From the NCBI RefSeq assembly GCF_030936135.1, contig NC_082603.1, forward strand, positions 18,491,880 to 18,555,879: 64,000 bases of DNA, in the 5' to 3' direction. The translations under genes and the position numbers were made by a program. Below the pieces are notes generated by a model. That model was not told where the DNA came from and did not search any database. It saw only the letters and a program-made list of their open reading frames with translations. Position 1 is the stretch's first letter, and every line of letters starts with the position of its first letter. Shown in pieces: positions 1-12,700 of the stretch. The DNA is from Gavia stellata (taxonomy: Eukaryota; Chordata; Aves; Gaviiformes; Gaviidae).

Positions 1-1894
1 GGGAAAGGGCTTCACCGGAAGGCAATCATCTTTCAGAGCCACAGTAAGACTGAGAGAGGTGGGAAAATCTCAGTCTCAGCATAGACATGGAACAAAGGGA
101 GATGAAAGGGCTAGGGTGAAGAAGGGGCCAGATCTGGCTGTGAGGCAGAACTTGCACTAAGAGATAGTTCGATGCCTTAAAAAGCAGAAAACACATTTAG
201 TGTTCTTGCTCCATTAACATACACTTTTGGCTAAAATTTAACTATTCTGCACATTTTTTACAGTTTATGTTGACACTAGGTTTAAACAATGCCTCTGGCT
301 TATTTTGAAATTATTTAATGAATGTACTTTGTCAGATGAACATCATTTCCTAATTATACAGAAAAGTATTAAATGATGAGCTATTTTAAAGAGTGGATAC
401 AATCTTTACTTTCCTAAGGGACAAACCGAAAACAGGCTGATGCTATACATTGCTATATAATGTGTACGATGTTGGGGGCAGGGGGAGACACAGAAATTTT
501 CCTTGCCTTGACGAAGTGAGATCTATAGCTAGGCGTCTTAGACAAACATGAAGAGATCTTATCATCACCAGGTAAGGCTGATAGGCCACCATTTCATCAC
601 CCAGAAGGGAATGACTATTTCTGAGGATAATTAAGGGCCTAATCCTGCACCATGAATGGTGATGAGCACTTTTGACTTTCATTAGCTTTAAAGGGAGATG
701 AGAGGAATCAGTGGGTCACACGATCAGGCTCTAAAATGAGAGAGAGATTTGAAGGAGTCGTCCACACAATTTCATACACTAGGAGGAAGAGAAAGACAGT
801 TTGATCTGAGCATCACTTCCATGCTCTGGGAGTTTCACAGCACCTCCACTGTACAGCACTGTAATTTTGTAGGTCCAACAGGCATTTGCCAGCATTAGCT
901 GCTCTGAAATAAGAGAGAAGGTAAAGGATTCGCACAGAAAGCTGAGTGTTAAGCTGATCAAAGTTAGAGTTACAGGGATTTATATGCACCTTTCTAGCTA
1001 AGAAACACTGTCTGCTTTTTTTATACTAATCTCAGTGGGCCAAATTTATCCTGATGTAACTCAAAGCGTATCAGAAGAATTACTGCAGAGATAAAGTGGA
1101 CCCAGTCTCCCTCTGATGTTATTTATAATCTGTATGTTTTGCTCTATAACAGCATATACAGTTTGAGGGTTGCCTGACTGCAGTCACTTACCAGGGTGCA
1201 AAAATCTATTGACTTCAGCACAGTTAATTCTGAGTTTGATGAAGGAGATTCACATCAAAGCAGTAACAAGGGCTATTCCTAAAAATCATTCCTATATATT
1301 CACTGATGTTCTTAACTTGGTATTAAGAGCTGTATTAATACTCACATTAGGCTGTGCATTCTTCAAATCTGAAGGTTGACACCCTTTTTCAAACAGCTAA
1401 ATGCCTCATATGCATCTGTTGTGAAACAGCTCAGTCCTGCAGTGTGTACTGTGAACAGTCTACTTCTACTACAGTGCTTAGCACGTATGTTTGGAATCCA
1501 AGGTTGGCTTTCAAATCCAAGGTTGGCATTTTCAGAAGTGTTTAAGAGACTTAAGCATGTAAGTCCTACTTAAAGTTAATGAGACTTGTCTTCCTAAATC
1601 TGTTAGGTTTTCTGAACATTATATCCTATTGCATTTCAGTGAGAGTTGGCTGCCTCCCAGCTAAGGCTTTGAAAAAAATCTAGCCAACAAAATAACACTG
1701 TCACAAAATTAACACAAACCATAGACACAAGTTGTGTAAACGGAGTCTTTCCATGATCAGCCTACTCAGAAAATGGTAAGATCTCTAAAAAGCGATTCCT
1801 CTCTATCCAGGACCCTCTATAGATTTCATGTGAGGAAAGGGACACTCCAGTTAATGCACAGATGTCCCATGTGACAGCCCAGATAAGGCCCACT
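1..1894. other. Intergenic, nothing recognised
   Basis: AT-rich unique DNA with only the 19-bp repeat at 1495-1532. Short open frames are not protein-like. Confidence 0.5.
1495..1532. repeat. 19-bp tandem repeat, two copies
   Basis: AATCCAAGGTTGGCTTTCA is repeated with small changes starting at 1495 and 1514, in intergenic DNA. Confidence 0.8.
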
Positions 1895-2029
1895 TTATTG
1901 GCCACTGTATTGACCAACTTCCACTCTGAAAGGAACAGGACCTTCTTTGCTGCCATTATCCGGAGAGGCATATGTCCAAACTTGTCCATCATCTTCTATG
2001 ACGATTTCATATGAAAATTTTGCTTCATT
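1895..2029 (-). other. Exon-like open segment, 44 codons
   Basis: On the minus strand a strong acceptor (CTTTCTTTCTCAG) is followed by 44 open codons and a TAA. The translation looks like real protein (start NEAKFSYEIVIEDDGQVWTY, end VEVGQYSGQ). The stop lies inside an AATAAA (1899-1894), so it could be a compact terminal exon. I do not recognise the protein. A second exon-like segment with acceptor and GTACC donor lies at about 2105-2210, but its phase does not match. It may be a chance open frame, a decayed exon or an unknown gene. Confidence 0.25.
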
Positions 2030-2210
2030 CTGAGAAAGAAAGGAAGTATGTTCATCTTCTGCTATTATTTTGAACAGCGTGAATTGAACAGTAAATTAAG
2101 GTACCTTGCAGGAAGCTACAGATAAGACCAGAAGATGCTGCTATGCCATCCAAGTCTCCGTAGGCATATTTGATGTGGTGTTTACGTAATAGCAGTTGCA
2201 GGAAACAGAA

Positions 2211-5200
2211 GCTGAAGAAGAGTATTTTATTTTTTTTTTTAAATGGAAGATGTATTCCCTTTCTTTCGTTTCCTTTAGTTGCTGCCACACGACATATTCA
2301 TCTACAGCCATCAAAGAAATTATGCAGGGAGCGGTAGCTCACCCAACCCCCTGTGGCTTCAGACAACACTTTAGAAGCTGGGATCCGAAACGCGGTCCCA
2401 GACCATGGATGTCCTAGTTTTTCCATATAGCGCTCCTTCCTCAGACAAGTTAAAAATGCAACTTTGTATGAAGTGACAACCAAAAGCACTGAAAAGGGCC
2501 AAAGCTTGCATGATTCATTGCAGTCACCACAGGTACAAAAATTATAGGACCCAAAAAAGCCACCGTGGGATTGACAACTTCAGCCCATGGCTGGAGGAAG
2601 CAAGTTCTGGAAACACAAATTTAACCTGATTTCCTGTGACACAGTCAATTATGGAATAAGTGCTATAATAGACACATACTGCAATACGAACAAAAATCGC
2701 ACCAGTTGCTTTTATGTTATTATACTTCTGGGTGCTCTCACAAAAACTTTCCCCAGAAAAATCAATAAAGCAGATTGTGCCCAGCAGTCACCCATTACAG
2801 AATTAAATCCATATGCCAACACAAAACAATGAAGAAAACAAAACTAACAAGGGATCCATTTGGCTTTGTTTGACTTTGCCTGCCAGAGAACGAGAATGCA
2901 AGGCTGGGTGTAATTTAATGCAAACTTTGGCCTATCCTGGTCATGCATATGACTGACCCTCAGGGCAAGACCATCAATTTTCTATTAAAGATCAGAGAGT
3001 TGACATATCAAAGTCAACATCTAGCTGAATAACTGCAGTAACTTGATAATAATTCTTTTGTGGATTTCAGAGTGGCTTTTCGGTAAAGTATCAGAAAGGT
3101 AGCAGTTTTCAATCCTGACCCAACAAGATCTGAATATGAAATAAAGGATTTGAGCTTGATCTCCCCATGATGTGAGGATGAATGTTCTGGTAAATGTTAA
3201 CTTAGTGCTCTGAATAGCTCAGTAATAGATGGGTTTAGGTGGTAATAGGTTTAAAATGTCAACTTATTGAATAATAATTTCATGTTGTACAAATACTACG
3301 TGTAAGAAGGGATTTGTTTTGCAAATTTTGAAATAAATGAATGGATTTCTGATGTCCTTCACTGTTCTGGTCAGAATGTTATACAAGAACAGAAATTAGT
3401 TTTGCTTCAATAATATCCCTCATTGTTTCCCTGAATTATTGTGAGTATGTGTCGTAACTCACGAGTCTTGTTTACTCCTTACCCTTAAGTAGCTTGATGT
3501 ATGTTTTGGCCCCCATGACAAGAATGATAAGTATTCATTGTGCAGATAAATAATAATGTAGAAAAAAAGAAACCTTAACAGATTTTTCTTAAAATTCTGC
3601 CACACAAACTAAGGAGGACAGTGTTAAAACATCATTCATCACTTACATCCAGACAATTCCTGCTGAACTCTTACTGAAGCAAGATCCAACACAACCATCA
3701 GATTCTGAAACAATGACAATCTAACACTGCCTGACTGCTTCCACGTGGATGGAAGCATCCAAGCTGCTCCCTTTTTCACATTACGCTATTTCAGCCATTG
3801 CCTCCTGTCTGGGCACTGATGTTAAGCAACCTGTAGAGTATTGCTAGCATACTTGGGAAGATGATGCCAAGCAATTGACCATATGGCATTTTGGAACATA
3901 AAGGCATTCTGGGGGCCTTTTTATTTTTAATTATGTTTTTCTTTACTTATTCTCAGCTTGCTTCCATCCAAATCTTGCATTGAACTGCCATCTATGTACA
4001 CTTTCACACTTACGTAACTGATTCTCATTTTAGCTTACATTAAGTTTTAATCCACTACACTTAAATTGATACCAAATTAGCTGTGGTTGAATCCTAGCAG
4101 TTCCGTTTTTCTAATTGACCCTGAAACCATTAGTTGATCTTTAACTTACTAATCAAGAACCAAAGATATAAACTAGGCCAAAACTGTTCAGAAACTCATT
4201 CTTTATGAATCAGGAAGAGATGTGATAATGAGGAGGGTTAGCTAAGCTTTGTTACTCCTTCTACTTCCTCTTGATGAGTGCCAATAGCTGCGTGGCTCAT
4301 TCCCCAGTAAGAACCCATGCAGCTTCAAGTCCCATCTTCCAGACCTGCTGGAGGACTGGTAGGTGCACCTGCTGTACTCAATTATTCCATGGCCTCTTTT
4401 GCACAAATAGCTTCATGCATTTGGATTTATTTAAATCTCCCAAAGCAGCACAGGACTTTACGTCACTGGGCAAATAACCCTATCCCAATTTCAGATAGTG
4501 AACCAGACTTCAGAGGGCACACCTCAGTTAAGCATTATGCTGTTCTTTGCTTCTTGACCCCAAATTGTTGAGTAGTGTGGCCATAAGGTGAAATAAGTTT
4601 TATGTTTTAGCCAAGAATAAGCTGTAGTCATGGGCAAAGTGATTCTATCTAAATTGTCCTATGCTGAAAGAACGAAGAGCCTAAATTCCTGAGGAAACAT
4701 GCCCCAACCACTCCCCTGTGGAAGTGGTAGCTTGAAAGGCAGACCCTGCTGGGAGACATAAAGGTTAGAAGCATCCAGCCATTTCTATGAGAACTGGCTG
4801 CAACACCATAAAACAAAAGGCGATGATTTCTGTACAAGATCAGGCACAAAGAGGAGGGGAGAAGGTGTGCTGTGGAAAGCAGTTTTTCACTCTCATACAA
4901 ATATCTTAGAAAACAATATAGGGATTACAGGAAATCATAAGCTAAGTAAACTGCTTTTTGGATAAGTATTTTCCGCTTACAAGGCTGCCCCAAGGCAAAA
5001 GTTGCTCTTTAAACAGAACTTGATTTTAAGGGCAAATTTACAATTATAATTAGCTGCAACGAGCAGCCAAACCCAGAGGGAGGGCTGCATTCAGGTCCTA
5101 AGTACAGTTCCTCATGGTCTGGCAGCATGTTGAAGAGCCCCCGCCTTGTCACCTGCCCCCAAGTAACACCCGCCAGACAGCTTGTGGGTCATGCTGACAG

Positions 5201-8169
5201 GGGAACTCCTGCCCTCTTAGAAAGGAAAGAGTGGAGCTAGGAACACTGCTTGGAAACAAGTACATAAAGCATTTTAAAGCCTATCACAGAGGTGACTAAG
5301 CTCTCAAAGAATCTAGCAGCACAGAGTAACTTGAAATCCCCGAGTTGGGCTGAACCCCCAACTCTTGCTTCAGCTTTGGCTGAAGTCTCCTTAAGTCAAT
5401 TCATACATATAGCACTTCAAACTGGGGAAAAGGGAAAAAAAAAAAACAACAAAACCCACCCACAACCAAAAACCCAAACAACAAAATACAATAAAGCATC
5501 CCCGAGAGCTTCATGGAGGGGTCAATTCTGAGAAGGCAACACAATTTTAGCCCAAGATGTGCCAAGCTATACCTTAAATTATGACCTTGCAGAGAACAAC
5601 AAAATGATATGGGAGCCCAATAAGTATCTTCAACATGAACCAAAGAGTGGAAAGAAGCTTGAATAATTAGTGCTACTGGCACTAGGAACTTCAGCACCAG
5701 AAGAACTCAAGGGAGATACAGTCATTCCAGCAAGCAGGATTTTTGCTTGATTATTACTCTGGTATTACCTCTTCCCAAAATATTGCAGCTTGTTTCTGTC
5801 TCTTGGTTATATTAAATGCTAAAACCTAAGACGGTAAAAACAGAGCCTCCTTCCTGTAAGCTATAAATTGGAGTCCTTCTTCAGGACTGTGGCAAGATAA
5901 CATAGTAAACTGAACAGTTTGACCCCATCCCATAAGTGGGCTGACAGATTGGAGAGTTTAAATGGCAAGCACATGGTGAAGTTCCACCTGCACGACAGTT
6001 TGCATCACATAAACAGTACGTTATATTTAAGTTAGGAGACATTTTACCTGAATCCAATCACCGTAACAGCCAAAAACTCTAATGGTGTATGGTAAACAGG
6101 AATATCAGCCAAGCAAGTCAAAATTCTCTGTGCTAGTGGTGTTGAGGACCCTGCTCATCCCTGGATGCCCACTGAATTCATTATCTGTTATGAGTACAAG
6201 TGGGCTTAAATTTTATCCAAAATGATTGTATATACAGTAGAAGTTCAGAAGTAGACCATAAAAAAAGGGAAATTCAGCTTTCTGGAAGAATACAGGAGCT
6301 AAAAAGACCTCTCTCAAAATCTATGCCTCCCTAATTTGATCAGAAACTGTGATAGTGACAACTTTCAATGGAGTTTCCAGTTGGAAATATAAAAGCATTA
6401 ATAAAACCGCTCCAAACAGCGCCATCAGTGAAACCTTTCTCTCCAGACTCTCTGCCTGCTCTAACAAAGCAGTTTGGCCAGGGATCATAAATTGGTTTCC
6501 CGAAGCCATCACCATCCTCCATGTAAAAACGTAACTTGTAAGAGCACACAGCTACCCTCCAGTAACTGATCTGCAGGTAATGCAGTTGCTACCTGCATAT
6601 TCGGACAAATGCTTCCTCCCTCACTCCACAAAAGAAAACCGAAAGGTTCAGATCTTCCATGCAAAGAGAGCTAAGCTGGTGGTGGACATAAAGTAAAAGT
6701 TTCTCCTTCTTTCCTTAAACATTTGAAAGTCAAGCTTCTAGACAGATACTATCACTGAACAATCAGGCTAGTAGAAATACTACACCACAAGAAGCTGAAT
6801 AGCTTAACTTAGAGCAGCTGGTGGGTGAACCCTGGGGCCTGGGTGGTAAACAAACATGACTGTGATACCTTCTGGAGTGGTCACGTTATCCTGTGAAAAA
6901 CCCTAACAGGCTTTGAATTTGGAAAGAACACATGCTCTAGCCAGTGCTTTCTGAGAGCCCAAGCAAAGGGCAAAAACATACGTTAACTCAAGTACAACGA
7001 CAAAATGATCTGAAGCTTTCTCTATCAGGATGAAAGTAGGCATCTGGGTGCTAACTGTACCTCCTGAGTGCTTTGCAGGAATATTTTCCCTGAAGTCAAA
7101 GACTGCTCTTGGAACCAACACTAGAACTTGCACTATCTACATCAGAGGTGATCTTTAAGGCATGATGTAGTGTCATTACCCAAAGATCAATACTGCTCAA
7201 ATAATTACCAGCCAAACTTAGGAAAACCTCTCCCTCCACTGACAAGAACATCTGGATAGCGCGATGTGCCTTGGAACAGAATCTTTTATATGACAGTTCA
7301 GCTAAGTGTACAAAAAATACAGACCCTAGAAGGAGGAAGGAAATCAAATTCACATCAAGTCACAGCATTAACTCCTCTATAGAATAGTTTTGGTTTTCTG
7401 CCAGGGTTTTGGTTTTATTTTTTCACATTAGAATGTGATTTTTCTTGTTAGCAAACACTTAATTTTCCAAATACTAAAAAGAATACCTGCCATGTTAGAA
7501 AAGATTCAAAACAAAACCTTTTAAAAAAGCAGAGAAAAAGCTATGTAAGGCAGTCAGCCCCAGCAGCTCTCTGACGCAGACAACATTCTCTGAGAATGCA
7601 GAATTTAGGCCATGAAGTCTTCCCTGGCCATGTCCTCCAACCTCCACAAACACATCTGTTTTGTAATAGAGCAGCCTGCCACTTGAAGGTTAGTTATTAG
7701 TATCCAAAGGCCTCCCTGTATCATTCATATTACATATGCAAGTCTCATCCTTTGGCAGAATCTAACCTTTATTTTTTCCACTCTTGAAAATAAAGCTTAT
7801 GTCAAGGGGGCAAAGCCTGCGGTGTCATCTTCCTCCTCTCTGCCTACCATATGCACAGCCTAGGGCAGCACTGGAAAGAGTCAAGGATTTGTCCTTACAA
7901 TGAGAAGCACCATAACAGCTGTAAGGCTAGCCCCAAGGATGCATATGTGTTTTCAACGAGTCCAAGTTTGGGCACATCTGCCTGGGCTCTAGGTCAGTGA
8001 AGCTACAAGGCTAGCATTTAGCCTGTTTCTTTAAACAATCCAGAGACATTAAACAGCATCCTTGATGGTATATGAAAAGCAGGTGTTTTTCATACCAAGT
8101 AATGCAGAATTTATAGAAGAATGCTACCAAAAGAGCATTCAAGATACAGAGGAACATAAATTGCATAGC
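2211..8169. other. Intergenic, downstream of ZNF326
   Basis: Unique AT-rich DNA with an A/C-rich low-complexity stretch at about 5434-5491. I saw no gene, RNA gene or clear transposon. Confidence 0.5.
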
Positions 8170-8400
8170 TGAAATAATCATGCCATATTTTTAGCTGCAA
8201 ACTTGTTAAACCCACATTCATTTGCCTCCACCAAAATATTTCATTCTCTTTGATTAACAAATCTTTCTTAAATGAGGTTCAGTCCTACACAAATGTAAAA
8301 TGGATGTGTGTTTTTTAAAGCACTGAAACTGATTTGCATTTCAGCACATTGATATATCTACAGGACAACTTTAATAAAAATGCTCAGCTCTTCCAGATTA
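8170..8400. promoter_or_regulatory. Possible conserved element with POU octamer
   Basis: The block holds GATTAACAAATC, a perfect octamer ATTTGCAT (8332-8339) and TTTGATTAAC. It is repeat-free and close to clusters A and B. Confidence 0.22.
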
Positions 8401-9169
8401 TTTGGTCTCTGTGTTGGTTTTGCTGGTGCATATAAACTTATCCTTAAAAATTAAGGCAAACCAGGGATCCATAGGTAATCTAAGAAGCACAACATCCACA
8501 CTTGTTTATATCAGTATTTTCAGCTAGTACATATACATGTTTTATTTGCAAACAAATTAATTAATGTTTCAGCAGCTGTTTGCAGCCAGTCTGTGATCTA
8601 GTTTAAAGAGAGATGACACTTTTTTTTATTCCACAGGGGCAATTTCAAGTACTCATAGATTATATTCTTACTATCAGTCCAAATGATAAAAGAGGAGTGA
8701 ATCCTGAAACAGCATAGTTGACTTTATAAGATCAGTGTGCTTCCACATATCCAGTTATTCCCTAATGCCATCTTTCCTGTGTTATCTTTTAATTAAGGCT
8801 GCATAATGCCAGTTTATAAACAAATCTCTAAGTAAGATCAAAAACTGACATATTTTAAATGTTTTTCATTCTCTAGTTTGTGGTCTCCTGGGGGTGTTAC
8901 TCTAAAATGTACATCTCTGTATGAAATGACTTTTTTATCGCGTTGTGTATAATGAAAAGAAATGTTTGAATATTGTTCTGTAACCTGACAATAAACAAAC
9001 AAATGAAAGAACAAATGCTGGGTAGTGTAAAAGATAAGCATAGTATACAGTAGGTAGATCACTGCAGAAAACATTACTATACTTTGTGATTTTATTTCTC
9101 GTTTAAAAAAAAAAAAAAAGACTACAAGACAAAATCCCCAAAGCCTCGCTAGGCTAAATTTCCTCCTTC

Positions 9170-9330
9170 TTCTTTGAACAGACTACACAGATTTTGTTGA
9201 CTAATTGAGATCAATCCCAGTTGTAAATCGCCTTGCTATCCTACAGCTTTAATTAAGCTACCAGAGGGAGCTGTTTATCAATTAACACTTGTTACAAATT
9301 ATTAGTAATTATATGGACTTTGCGTATATA
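9170..9330. promoter_or_regulatory. Candidate enhancer, homeodomain-site cluster A
   Basis: Within 160 bp there are CTAATTGAGATC (9201), TTTAATTAAGC (9248), ATCAATTAAC (9278) and AGTAATTATA (9304), plus TGACTAATTG. The stretch has no simple repeat or transposon character and looks like the conserved non-coding elements found around developmental homeobox genes. The neighbouring gene on this side in other vertebrates is BARHL2. Enhancer activity is inference. Confidence 0.35.
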
Positions 9331-9699
9331 CTTCAGCCAGTAAAGACTGAGCCATACTTCCCTGTGACAGAAATTAATTCAGGTCTAGTGTATAATATTT
9401 TTCTTGCAAAAAAACCTAATCAGCACAAAAAATATGGAAATTAGATTGGCATAGGAAGACCTAAAGTAATCCATGGTATTACTTTTAACTAAATGCAACA
9501 AATTTTAAAATATCTTGTGCATAAATGTAGGCAATTACACTAAGTGAATGAAGTTAGTAAAACTCTTTAAACAATGGTAGCGTTCTCTAATGGGTTGCGT
9601 GCATTTCCTTTGAGTAACAAACAACTTAAATAAGGAACAGTAAGTAAAAGTTGATAATGCATTCAAACATTAAAGCTACCTATTGCTCTGTGCACTACA

Positions 9700-9770
9700 T
9701 TCTGTGATAATTTTAATTGGCTTAATTGAGATGCACAAGTCTGATTAATGTTTAATTCCTTTATATTAAA
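9700..9770. promoter_or_regulatory. Candidate enhancer, homeodomain-site cluster B
   Basis: GATAATTTTAATTGG, CTTAATTGAGATG, CTGATTAATG and TTTAATTCC lie within 60 bp. The ten bases TAATTGAGAT are shared exactly with cluster A (9202-9211 and 9723-9732). Confidence 0.35.
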
Positions 9771-12700
9771 AAAGAGAGAGTCAAGTAGTTCGACATTTCT
9801 TCAATTATGTTAGATCTTTCTAGACTTCAAAGGAATGTTACAGTAGACAGCCAGATACTGGATGAACTGATTAAAGAATAAAGACTGCTCATTATAATCT
9901 AAGAGTACAAAATTGGTTTGTGTAGCCTTTGAAAGTTGAAATTAAGAGCTGTTGAGCTAAAACTCAAGCTACAGTAATTAACCCAATTTATAGCCATCTT
10001 CGCTTACCTGGTTGACTAAGATTAGTCATTTGAAATGATCCACTAGATTCACTGGCTCATTTATAATTCATTCTGTGACCAATGAGATGCAATTTCACCC
10101 TACTGAAACCTTCATTTATGAGACAAAGATTTAGTGCCTCTACTTAATTTGTTTTTAATAACTTAGGATAGAACCTTCCTCATTCACATTAGTGAGTAGA
10201 GACCTATTCAGAATTTGCTATTTTTTTTTTCATTTCTTTGACTAAGTAATAAGAAGTAAAAGATTACAAAACTTTTCTGAATAACACGTGTTGCATTATA
10301 AAAATAAGTACCTTACAGTAAATTACAGTAAAATCAGTACCACAATTGCTCTTACTGTCAAGCAGAAAGAGACAGTCTGTTCCTTTAGCCTGTGTGTGGA
10401 TAAAGCAAAACTACTGGGCATGAAAGGGATAACCGAACTTCTACTGTAATATTAGAGAAGGGGGCAGTGAAGTTTCTTTCTTTAAAACTAGCCTGTATTG
10501 GCAGGAGTTTTAAAGTTTGTCTCTATTGGCAATAAACACTGAATCAATTGATTTTGAAAAAGATCTTTGCCTTTTGACCAGAATAACAACTTGAAAAGCA
10601 AAGGCACTGCACTTGACTGAAGACAGATTCACCTAGGTCTCAATTATTTACTATCTACAATGCTTCATAAAGAGAAAGAGAAGAAAATAATCTAACAAAT
10701 TTTATAGTAATGAACGGGCTTATGAATAGAACGACACTGATAAATTATTCACGGAAAGTAGAATATGAGCACTAAAAAAAGCAGTCAGAAAAGCAAATAG
10801 ATAGCCTCTTTTGCCAAATGAAATCAACTGTGTTACAGAATGTAATCGATAATCATGGTAATGATTTGATCAAGCCTGTTCTACAGTTGGGCTTACACGG
10901 GAGCCCTACACCCAGCAACAGGCATATGAGCTAAATGAAAACACTCCCCTAACTAACCAACTTAAAGGTCTGCAAAGCCAAAAATGATAGGGGACGAAAA
11001 GGAGCTTTTCAAATGGAAGCAGTACAGTGGCTCAGGGCATGCCAGAATACAGTCAAACCTTTGAATACAGTATTTTTTGACAATGCCTGTTAAATGTAAC
11101 TGAACATGAAAAGATATCGATGCCTGATAGTATCTAATCTGGTGAAAACTCTGAGTTCTATTGACGTTAGTTGGAGCAAAGACAATTTTCATATTCCTAG
11201 AAGATACGTTTGTAGCATCTTACTAGTACTTTGTTACATTAGAGTTTTAATTGTAGATAAATGCTGTCTTGTAATTACCTATTCACCACAGGCAAGAAGG
11301 ATTTTGCTTCTTCCCCTTTTCCATATTAAAACAGAAGCTATTGCTGAGATACTCAAGTGGCCTCTTTCTGTAATACTGTAAGGCCCTTTTCTCCGGGCTA
11401 TCAGATTTATAGTTGATTAAGAAAAATTGAAGGCAAACAATTACAGCATCAAACCTGCAACCATCTATTCTGCCATTACAAATACTTAATTGGCTTTGTA
11501 CAGGAATGCAAGTGTCAGCTCATATAACTCTTAAAAAGAAGGCTCCTTCATTTTTGGAGGAAAATTAATCAGTACTGAGGCAGACTGACAACCCCAAATC
11601 TCAACTATTGCAACAAAAATGCTACAGGACATGATTACTTAAACAAGATGATCTCTACACCAGAGCCAGAAGGAAATATTTTTGACAGACAAATTACTTC
11701 AGATAAATTTTCTGTAACCTCTGGAAAAAATCAGATTACAAATTACTAGGAACCTCATCTTGTCTGCATCAATCTATGGCAGCACTGAACAAGGAAAACA
11801 GCACATTCAGGACCTAGCTGTTCCTGCTGGAACACTGTCCACTGTACCCCCACACACCCCTAGAATCTTTGACTGGGAAGTCTGACAGCTACCCATTCCA
11901 CTTTCCACTGCCTGTCACAGCAATAGTGGATACCACCTAACATACAATTCCATGATCCAGTGTTATGATAGCATCCACTTTTTCTGGTATCAGAGAAAAC
12001 ACACTCATTTTCTCCATATTTAGAGCTCTTCTCACAAGTTAGGATAGCTTGGTATTTCCTGCCCTCTTCAATAACAAGGCTATTTCACCCCCTCACTAGG
12101 GAGACTATCCCCAACCTCTCCATATCAACTGATGCTTTACAGATATAAAAGTAGTGGTCAGGGGGTAACCTGGAACACAAAGACTTCTCTGAGACAGTTA
12201 CGTTTTAACCATGCACTGCGTAGTTCTGCAAATGGGAGCCAGGAAGGCTCTGAAAACCTTTTCCCATAATGCTCTTTCTACATATGCAAGGAAAAGATTC
12301 TTGCATACGTTTTAATGACATGTTCCTATGGCATTACATTAAATTACACGATGATGGCAGGGTTTGTATTTTTGCATAATACTCTCATTTCTTTGGATGG
12401 ACCGCCAGAGTTACTGAAGTACAGTAATGCATGTTCCTGCCCTGTCAGTCTCATCTGCTGGCCCAATCTCTCCTTCCCTTCATGTAAGGGCCATGATCAG
12501 GCCTTCAGCCTGACACCTTGCTTCAGATCTTAGCAATTAAGCAGACCAAGGGGAGCAATGTTCACATGAGACACCCCTGTGTCCCAGGGGATACTGAAAG
12601 AAGTACTGGTTAATCCAGAGAAGGCCATCATCTTTCTGCAACAATGCTGCAACTTGCCTTTTAAGAAATTTCTCACCAGTGTCTTTTGGACATAAAGCAG

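Noticed and set aside
9255..9275. CTCF-like ACCAGAGGGAGCTG
   Set aside because: Two core mismatches; more likely part of the homeodomain-site cluster.
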